Assembly: GCA_937952395.1 (NCBI GenBank)
Contig: CALFYV010000254.1
Coordinates: forward strand, 1 to 11,156
DNA from: an uncultured Bacteriovoracaceae bacterium
Lineage (GTDB): Bacteria; Bdellovibrionota; Bacteriovoracia; Bacteriovoracales; Bacteriovoracaceae
Length of the DNA stretch: 11,156 nt
Direction: 5' to 3'
Shown piece after piece: positions 6,882 through 11,156 of this stretch (positions are counted from its first letter, which is position 1; each line of letters opens with the position of its first letter). Under the pieces are notes generated by a model that worked only from the letters and a program-made list of their open reading frames with translations, had not been told where the DNA came from and did no database searches. Position numbers and translations under genes: made by a program.

Positions 6882-7793
6882 CTAAAACTCAATCTTTAGT
6901 GGGCAATGATCACTGACTTCTTGAAAACTCTTACCCAGGTGATTAAGAGTTGCAGGTCTGCAATTTAGTCTGGCGCAATGAGTAGAGGTTTCTGACTTAT
7001 AGTTATTACCGTATGTATTGAAGAAATTTGAGTCAACCAGAACATGATCTAAGTGGGAAGGATATTCAAATCCATCATCTCGATTTCCCCACCAATAATT
7101 AGTGCACCCTACATCTCGTGTAAGATTAGTCAGTCGGTGGTCACTTGCGAATTTATCAAACAGACGGTGATAATAATCATTCTCACCTTTGATGTATTCA
7201 GTTGTGTTCAAGTCTCCCATGATCATAACAGGGCCATACTGGCTACCGAGTTTTCTGATAATTTTGCTTAAGCTATTGAGTTGATAATATCTTTTGCGAA
7301 TACTTTCAGAGTTGCCACCAGATTTTAGATGAAGGGAAATGGCAATAAAGGTTTTTTGTGTTTGTTTATCAAAAAACTGAGCTACAAAACCTGGTCGTGA
7401 GCCATCATTACATTGAGGTTGTTGGTTATCGCTAGTCACACTCATGGACATATCCTCGTAAAAACGGATCAGTTGAAAACGTCTTTGATCATAAACAAAG
7501 CCTAGGTATTGCTGATGAGCTCCTCCGCATTGGGAAAGAATCAGGCCATAGTGAGGAAAATAATATTTTAAAAAACCCGTAAAATCTTTTTTCTCATGAA
7601 TCTCTTGGACTGCAAATAAATCATAGCCTTGATTGAAAATGATTTGTGCTAATAAGGCTTTATTTGTGCGTTGATTTGAGCGATCATCTCGATCGTAATT
7701 ACGAATATTAAATGTACCAATTTTAAATTGTGAATGAGCAAATTGAGTGAAGAGAATAACTAGCAACAACGATTTAAGCATTTTCAACTTCAT
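6882..7793 (-). CDS. Secreted endonuclease/exonuclease/phosphatase (EEP) family protein
   Basis: The start at 7793 is chosen because AAGGAG lies five bases upstream; an upstream ATG at 7814 would add seven residues (MMIQGVD) and spoil the signal peptide. The product is 303 aa. It begins with a signal peptide (MKLKMLKSLLLVILFTQFAHSQ), then the EEP/DNase I fold: TFNIRN with N29, QEIH with E64, SLHLKS with H155, GDLNT with D194/N196, SHLDHVLV with D249 and the terminal SDHCP with D295/H296. All family catalytic positions appear present. Six cysteines in the mature part fit disulfides in an exported protein. It is most likely an extracellular or periplasmic nuclease (a phosphodiesterase role is also possible) and might serve nutrient scavenging from foreign DNA. 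Confidence 0.88.
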   Translation of the reverse strand: MKLKMLKSLLLVILFTQFAHSQFKIGTFNIRNYDRDDRSNQRTNKALLAQIIFNQGYDLFAVQEIHEKKDFTGFLKYYFPHYGLILSQCGGAHQQYLGFVYDQRRFQLIRFYEDMSMSVTSDNQQPQCNDGSRPGFVAQFFDKQTQKTFIAISLHLKSGGNSESIRKRYYQLNSLSKIIRKLGSQYGPVMIMGDLNTTEYIKGENDYYHRLFDKFASDHRLTNLTRDVGCTNYWWGNRDDGFEYPSHLDHVLVDSNFFNTYGNNYKSETSTHCARLNCRPATLNHLGKSFQEVSDHCPLKIEF

Positions 7794-7798
7794 ATCCA

Positions 7799-7804
7799 CT
7801 CCTT
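7799..7804 (-). promoter_or_regulatory. Shine-Dalgarno site deciding the start of the secreted EEP nuclease
   Basis: AAGGAG read on the minus strand, separated by five bases (TGGAT) from the ATG at 7791-7793. It is the strongest translation signal near this gene and selects the internal Met, which also gives a normal signal peptide. Confidence 0.8.
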
Positions 7805-7927
7805 GGATCATCATAAGTTTGGCTAAAGTAACTCATTAGAACTGCTAATAATCTGATTGAAACATTTCTGTTGGGATCTGCCAATTAAGAAAAAGATAAA
7901 TTTGAAAAATAAATAAAACACAATGCG

Positions 7928-8167
7928 TAAAAACTAAAACTGGCTGACCTTTGTGTGGGAATTTAAACAGGTCATTGCACTTTCGTTCTCTTTAAGCTCA
8001 AATATTTCAATAAATTAGATATTTCGAACGATTCATCCCCAAAATACTTTTGGGGATGCCACAACGAAATGACTAAAATCCTTAAAAAACCTAATCTTTT
8101 CAGAGGCGTGAGTGAGAAATACTTTGAGAAAACCCACACAAAGGTATTCCAGTTAATAAAAACTAAA
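7928..8167. mobile_element. Candidate MITE-like element with terminal inverted repeats and 11-bp direct repeats
   Basis: This fills the only large gap (7794-8162) between minus-strand genes; no ORF is visible in it. Arms at 7938-7959 (AACTGG...CCTTTGTGTGGG) and 8133-8154 are inverted repeats matching at 19 of 22 positions, with the three mismatches together. Just outside lies a perfect direct repeat TAAAAACTAAA at 7928-7938 and 8157-8167, as a target-site duplication would give. The body between the repeats is 218 bp (7939-8156) and contains an 11-bp hairpin (8034-8058). The right copy of the direct repeat overlaps the stop codon of the ferredoxin-like gene. An IS4/IS231-like parent, whose duplications are often 10-13 bp, is one possibility. 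A structured RNA or operator region is the alternative. Confidence 0.45.
8034..8058. repeat. Perfect 11-bp hairpin inside the inverted-repeat element
   Basis: CATCCCCAAAA (8034-8044) and TTTTGGGGATG (8048-8058) are perfect complements around a three-base loop (TAC). Neither strand has a T-run after the stem, so it is not a classical terminator. It sits near the middle of the candidate MITE-like element. Confidence 0.7.
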
Positions 8168-8405
8168 GATAACTTATATTTACATAAAAGGGAGATTGTT
8201 TAAGCTCATTTAACCAAGTTTGGCAGGATAAGTTATCTTTGTTGAATACACATTTTTTACAAATACCTTTGCCTAAGCAAGATGAGGCAATAGGGATTTC
8301 TTGAGAGCGCAAATAATCCATTAAACTCATCTGTGGAATTTCTTTTAAGCAAAATTTAGCGATCAGTTTTTGACTAGCTTCACCTATAACAATTATTTCC
8401 AGCAA
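8163..8405 (-). CDS. Small [2Fe-2S] ferredoxin-like protein
   Basis: An 80-aa protein. The N-terminal half looks like the beta-grasp of plant/adrenodoxin-type ferredoxins, and IPIASSCLGKGICKKC (37-52) matches the cluster loop I-x-SC-x-G-x-G-x-C-x-x-C. Candidate ligands are C43, C49, C52 and C61 (C-X5-C-X2-C-X8-C). The gap to the last Cys is much shorter than the roughly 30 residues usual in ferredoxins, and the protein ends about 20 residues later, so it is a reduced version. Translation probably starts at a TTG: the in-frame TAA five codons upstream excludes longer forms, and GGGA lies seven bases before it. It overlaps the upstream lipoprotein gene by 13 bases, suggesting coupling. The redox partner is unknown. 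Confidence 0.6.
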   Translation of the reverse strand: MLEIIVIGEASQKLIAKFCLKEIPQMSLMDYLRSQEIPIASSCLGKGICKKCVFNKDNLSCQTWLNELKQSPFYVNISYL

Positions 8406-9667
8406 GATAAATTCCCGTTAGTTCTATCATCCAAAACAAAATAATTGAGTTGGTTTCGAAACCTTATATTCCCCCAAATATTTCCCAAGGAGAAAGAGTT
8501 ATAAACAGGGATATTGAGTTTGAGCAGTTCATCTAGTTGCGCTTTAGTGCCCCGTTGGGATTCATAGATCAAACGCAATGGTTCAGTTAAAAACTGATGA
8601 CGTGAAAAACGCACTAAAGTATCTAAATCTTCAATTGAAGTTATATCTTCTAAACCATATTGATAGAGATGGTAGAGATGCTGGCCCGGATCTCGGCTTT
8701 GATCTGAAATCAGCCATAGTTCAAAACCAGAGAGTTCTTTTTTTAAATTGTAAGAGCATAAACTTGCCATCCTAATATTAGAATTTCCGGCTAAAAGAGG
8801 ACTTTGATTGATAGAAGTGAGTTTATCTATTTCTTGGCCATTAAGTCCCATAAACATGAAGTCATCTCTTTTGAGCCCATAAATATGATTTACTATCTCG
8901 GTTGGATTGATTAAAAAAACTGATTTTGAGTATAGGCGCATGTCAAAGTTACATTGGATACTGAGGGTTGAATTTTTACTAAACTCATAGAGATGATTAC
9001 TTGTTCTTATTTTCATTTTCTTTTTTAGATTTAAGTAGTTTTGAGTCAGGATTCCGAATTTAATTTTGGGTAAACTCTCACCCATTTTGATCAATTCATT
9101 ACTTCTGGTATAAAACTCTTTAAAAAGTGAACTATTTTGAATTTCGCTCTCTCTTGATTTAATGAAGGCTTGGAAATCTTCACTTATAAACATGGCATTT
9201 GGGTAATAGAGATCAATAAGTCTAGCTAGTGAAGTTAACGACTTCGAAGAGTAATAATCTAGGATTTTTTCTAATCCATAAAGGAATGGATAGGCTATAT
9301 CGGGTGAGCTTGGATCTTTTTGAAAATCCCAAAAAAGTGATTTTTTCTTGGTGGAGGTTATGGCCTGAAAACGGCTTGTAGGGGAAGCTAAATCAGGTCT
9401 TGAATTCATTTGAATCATGGCCCAAAGAACGCTTTTTTCTATGCTTGTAGTTGAAATGGATCTTTCCTGCAATATTTGAAGAAATTGCAGGAAAGATTGC
9501 TGTACTTTTTTATTAGCATTAATCAATATCGTTTCATTTTTATTCTTTTGCGGGCAGTAAGTTCGTGGATTTTTCTTGAGTGTGATTTCGTTTTGCTCTT
9601 GGCTTTGAAATTTTTCTACAAAATAAGTGCAAGAGCTAAAAAAGATTAAACAAAAAAAATATTTCAT
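8393..9667 (-). CDS. Uncharacterised probable lipoprotein
   Basis: I do not recognise this 424-aa protein. It begins with a short signal peptide (MKYFFCLIFFSSC), and C13 is a plausible lipidation site although Phe at -3 is unusual for a lipobox. After a polar, Lys/Gln-rich stretch (18-55) come helix-rich segments, including QQSFLQFLQILQ around 56-67, then a mixed region. The C-terminal third contains a run with alternating hydrophobics, ELWLISDQSRDPGQHLYHLY and later IPVYNSFSLGNIWGN, suggesting an alpha/beta fold; no catalytic motif is clear. Further cysteines at 38 and later (IQCNF, SLCSY, LSCWK) could form disulfides outside the cytoplasm. The ATG follows the stop of the 110-aa gene by two bases and has no ribosome binding site, so translational coupling is likely. 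Confidence 0.7.
   Translation of the reverse strand: MKYFFCLIFFSSCTYFVEKFQSQEQNEITLKKNPRTYCPQKNKNETILINANKKVQQSFLQFLQILQERSISTTSIEKSVLWAMIQMNSRPDLASPTSRFQAITSTKKKSLFWDFQKDPSSPDIAYPFLYGLEKILDYYSSKSLTSLARLIDLYYPNAMFISEDFQAFIKSRESEIQNSSLFKEFYTRSNELIKMGESLPKIKFGILTQNYLNLKKKMKIRTSNHLYEFSKNSTLSIQCNFDMRLYSKSVFLINPTEIVNHIYGLKRDDFMFMGLNGQEIDKLTSINQSPLLAGNSNIRMASLCSYNLKKELSGFELWLISDQSRDPGQHLYHLYQYGLEDITSIEDLDTLVRFSRHQFLTEPLRLIYESQRGTKAQLDELLKLNIPVYNSFSLGNIWGNIRFRNQLNYFVLDDRTNGNLSCWK
9460..9497. repeat. Perfect 14-bp inverted repeat inside the lipoprotein coding sequence
   Basis: ATCTTTCCTGCAAT (9460-9473) and ATTGCAGGAAAGAT (9484-9497) are exact reverse complements around a 10-base loop. It lies about 170 bases into the minus-strand gene and encodes the QSFLQFLQILQERS segment. 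No T-run follows on either strand, so it is not an obvious terminator. Confidence 0.85.
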
Positions 9668-9669
9668 GA

Positions 9670-10002
9670 TTAGTTATCTAACACTATGTCGGAATCATTT
9701 GAGTGCTGGGCCAGACCAAATTTTTCATGAAAATCTAAATCAAGTTTTGCCGCCTCTTTATTGAGCGCCCCCAGCAAGAAAATAATCCACATTCCAGAGG
9801 TTTCACTCGTACTAATAGCTTGTGTTTGAATATTAAGAACGGCGTGACCGTACTGAGTTAATTCGTAAACGATTTTATCCAGCTCTTTTTCTCGGTAGCC
9901 ATTTTGCCTTTGGGTGGGCGCAGGCACAAAGTAAGTAAATGTTTTTATAGCATAGTAGTTTTGTCCGGAATTAAGGGAAAATTTTTCCAACAGTGATTTC
10001 AT
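9670..10002 (-). CDS. Uncharacterised 110-aa cytoplasmic protein
   Basis: I do not recognise the family. AAGGA six bases before the ATG (10009-10013 on the plus strand) supports the start and makes this the first gene of the minus-strand cluster. There is no signal peptide. The middle (about 36-85) has a helix YREKELDKIVYELTQYG, a strand AVLNIQTQAI and a hydrophobic strand MWIIFLLGAL, so a small alpha/beta domain is likely. The LN-x-x-G-x-x-V-L-like arrangement faintly resembles small DUF4177-type domains, but this is too weak to name. The acidic tail (SNDSDIVLDN) looks disordered. The stop is two bases from the lipoprotein ATG. A TATTAT on the minus strand (10034-10039) could be a -10 box, but no convincing -35 accompanies it. 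Confidence 0.65.
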   Translation of the reverse strand: MKSLLEKFSLNSGQNYYAIKTFTYFVPAPTQRQNGYREKELDKIVYELTQYGHAVLNIQTQAISTSETSGMWIIFLLGALNKEAAKLDLDFHEKFGLAQHSNDSDIVLDN

Positions 10003-10143
10003 GCTGATTCCTTTCTAAGTGAGACTTGCTCATATAATACTAGGTATTTAGAAGATTGAATAGCCACTAGTAGAGTAAAATTCTTGCACACTAGTTAATT
10101 TTTTCCTTCCTAGATTTTTTCTTTTTATTATTTAGGTATTAGG

Positions 10144-10149
10144 TATAAT
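10144..10149 (+). promoter_or_regulatory. Candidate -10 box of the intergenic small RNA, with tandem TTAGGTA repeats
   Basis: A consensus TATAAT lies seven bases before the inferred RNA 5' end near 10156-10158. No good -35 is visible at the expected distance; the region upstream (10096-10130) is a T-rich tract that could act as an UP element. Two perfect copies of TTAGGTA (10132-10138 and 10139-10145) abut the box and could be an activator site, since a weak -35 often goes with activation. Confidence 0.5.
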
Positions 10150-10155
10150 TAAATT

Positions 10156-10236
10156 GTAGGCGACAGGAAGTTGCCTTGTGGTAGACAGGACGTCTAAAAG
10201 AAGGGAGCCAATGCAGGAGGCTCCCTTTCTTTTTTT
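10156..10236 (+). ncRNA. Candidate small RNA with three AGGA-loop hairpins (CsrB/RsmY/RsmZ-like architecture)
   Basis: About 80 nt between a TATAAT box and a terminator, with no credible ORF. Hairpin 1 pairs 10158-10164 with 10170-10176 (seven pairs, one G-U) and exposes AGGAA. Hairpin 2 pairs 10182-10186 with 10192-10196 (five pairs) and exposes AGGAC. Hairpin 3 is the terminator, whose nine-base loop (10210-10218) ends AGGA. The sequences around the first two loops, GACAGGAAGU and GACAGGACGU, are close to the CsrA-preferred ACARGGAUGU with GGA in the loop. CsrA/RsmA-titrating RNAs use exactly this repeated design, so a CsrA sponge is the best hypothesis. No csrA gene is in the window, and no known RNA family is recognised. 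A regulatory leader of the downstream gene is less likely because that gene has its own promoter. Confidence 0.6.
10200..10236 (+). terminator. Strong intrinsic terminator of the small RNA
   Basis: AAGGGAGCC (10201-10209) pairs perfectly with GGCTCCCTT (10219-10227) around a nine-base loop, and seven consecutive T residues follow at 10230-10236. The GC-rich stem and T-run make this the clearest terminator in the window. Confidence 0.88.
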
Positions 10237-10240
10237 CCCT

Positions 10241-10270
10241 TTGCTTTTCTCTCATCAAAAGTTCTAGAAT
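10241..10270 (+). promoter_or_regulatory. Promoter of the SIS-domain gene, giving a probable leaderless mRNA
   Basis: TTGCTT (10241-10246) and TAGAAT (10265-10270) are separated by 18 bases. A start seven bases after the -10 box falls at 10277-10278, the A of the ATG. There is no Shine-Dalgarno sequence before this ATG, which agrees with leaderless translation. Confidence 0.5.
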
Positions 10271-10277
10271 AATCTAC

Positions 10278-11156
10278 ATGAGTGAACATTTATTAAGGGC
10301 CCAAGAATTTTTGCGCATTTGCGACCAGTTTAAGTTAGGTAAACTTCCAACAGAAAATTTTCATCCGAAAACAAAAAACTTATCCCAATTAGCACAGGAT
10401 GATTTAAAGCAAGCTCTTAGTCTTTTAAAAGAGTTAGATACTGATGCCATAAAAATCGTACATGAAAAAATTTCTGATATCTTTATTTTACATAGGAAGA
10501 TTAAAGAAACCTTTTTAAAAGGTCATAAAGTTTTTTTATGCGGTTGTGGAGCGACAGGTAGATTATCTATAGCTCTTGAAACTTTTTATCGTCAATCGAC
10601 AGCCGCAGATAATGTCATCTCCTTCATGGCCGGTGGGGACGTTGCGCTTATTAAATCGATAGAGAGTTTTGAAGATAAGGTTTCTTATGGGGCCAGGCAA
10701 TTACTTGAATTGGGCTTTAGCAATGGAGACTTATTGATTAGCTCTTCAGAGGGAGGCGAAACTCCATTCGTGATAGGGGCGACTCAGGAAGCCGCTAAAA
10801 TTTCTAAGCAAAAGCCTTATTTCTTTTTTTGTAATCCCAGCGAGATTTTGCGGGGTTTAGTTGAACGAAGCCGCGAAGTTATATAAAATCCCAAAATTGA
10901 AGAAGTCGAGTTACTAACAGGTCCTATGGCACTTTCGGGCAGTACTCGTATGCAGGCCAGTACGGTGCTTATGATGGCAATTGGCTTGGCCCTTTTATAT
11001 AACTTTAATCAGCAGTCGGAATTGGAAAACGAATATAAAAAGATATTAAAGTTTACTGAGAGTATTGATTATAATTTCCTTATCCCTTTCATAGAAGAGG
11101 AATCAAAACTCTACCTTGCTGGCGAAAATGTATTATATGAGAAAACTTCTAATTTG
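10278..11156 (+). pseudogene. MurQ/GckR-like SIS-domain protein gene, interrupted by an in-frame TAA and cut by the window end
   Basis: The first piece (10278-10886, 202 aa) begins like MurQ/glucokinase-regulator proteins: LPTENFHPKTKNLSQLAQDD (23-42), the sugar-phosphate-binding loop CGCGATGRLS (88-97), AGGDVALIKSIESFED (118-133, like the AGG...A.E..ED of MurQ) and SSSEGGETPFVIGA (155-168). After TAA at 10884-10886 the same frame continues with no gap, giving NPKIEEVELLTGPMALSGST... (the family GP-x-x-L-x-GSTRM-x-A motif) to the window end; an ATG at 10926 is available for a second piece. MurQ cleaves the lactyl ether of MurNAc-6-phosphate; GckR relatives bind sugar phosphates. The tail resembles the start of a second SIS domain, favouring the GckR-like type. 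A single nonsense substitution, a sequencing error or recoding would explain it. Confidence 0.75.

Noticed and set aside
7053..7271. Plus-strand 72-codon ORF inside the EEP nuclease gene
   Set aside because: It is antisense to catalytic motifs of a firm gene, with no independent start signal.
7791..7814. Upstream ATG at 7814 as start of the EEP nuclease
   Set aside because: The AAGGAG at 7799-7804 is placed for the ATG at 7793, and the longer form would put acidic and polar residues before the signal peptide.
8034..8058. The 11-bp hairpin as a rho-independent terminator for the ferredoxin cluster
   Set aside because: No T-run follows the stem on either strand.
10159..10175. A sigma-54 promoter in the GG...TTGC sequence of small-RNA hairpin 1
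   Set aside because: The distance between GG and GC is 12 bases instead of the required 10, and the segment is better explained as a hairpin.
10211..10267. An 18-codon ORF starting ATG inside the terminator loop, with GGAG three bases upstream
   Set aside because: It runs through the terminator T-run and into the next promoter; the GGAG is buried in the terminator stem, and the peptide is mostly Phe/Leu from the T-tract.

Overview
The window is AT-rich, densely packed bacterial DNA. The outer-membrane assembly protein LptD, a lipoprotein M23 peptidase and lipobox signal peptides mark it as Gram-negative. The style of the proteins and the co-occurrence of folC, lptD, surE and an M23 lipoprotein suggest a predatory or marine deltaproteobacterium-like lineage such as Bdellovibrionota (Bacteriovorax type). 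That assignment is inference; no marker gene here proves it.

Positions 1-6252 (plus strand) hold a tightly coupled operon: the tail of accD, folC, lptD, a PabA/TrpG-type glutamine amidotransferase, a degenerate TrpF-like protein, surE and an M23 peptidase lipoprotein. Starts and stops overlap at four junctions (ATGA, a long folC/lptD overlap, TAATG, ATGA), so translation is probably coupled. The set mixes fatty acid and folate metabolism with envelope building (LPS export, peptidoglycan remodelling). The operon meets a convergent minus-strand exonuclease gene, and both stop codons lie in one CTAG.

Positions 6249-7793 (minus strand) encode a DEDDh exonuclease and, upstream of it, a secreted endonuclease/exonuclease/phosphatase-family protein. 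Positions 7794-8162 have no gene. They hold a roughly 218-bp element with 22-bp imperfect terminal inverted repeats, a perfect 11-bp flanking direct repeat and an internal 11-bp hairpin, which looks like a MITE or other small non-autonomous element.

Positions 8163-10002 (minus strand) are a three-gene cluster: an unrecognised 110-aa protein, an unrecognised 424-aa probable lipoprotein and an 80-aa [2Fe-2S] ferredoxin-like protein. The lipoprotein gene contains a perfect 14-bp inverted repeat.

Positions 10003-10277 are intergenic. They appear to encode a short RNA of about 80 nt, with a TATAAT box, two small hairpins that each present AGGA in the loop, and a terminator hairpin that also has AGGA in its loop. 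This is the architecture of CsrA/RsmA-sequestering RNAs. Immediately downstream, a promoter places transcription at the A of the start codon of a MurQ/GckR-like SIS-domain gene. That gene is interrupted by an in-frame TAA, continues in the same frame, and runs off the window.
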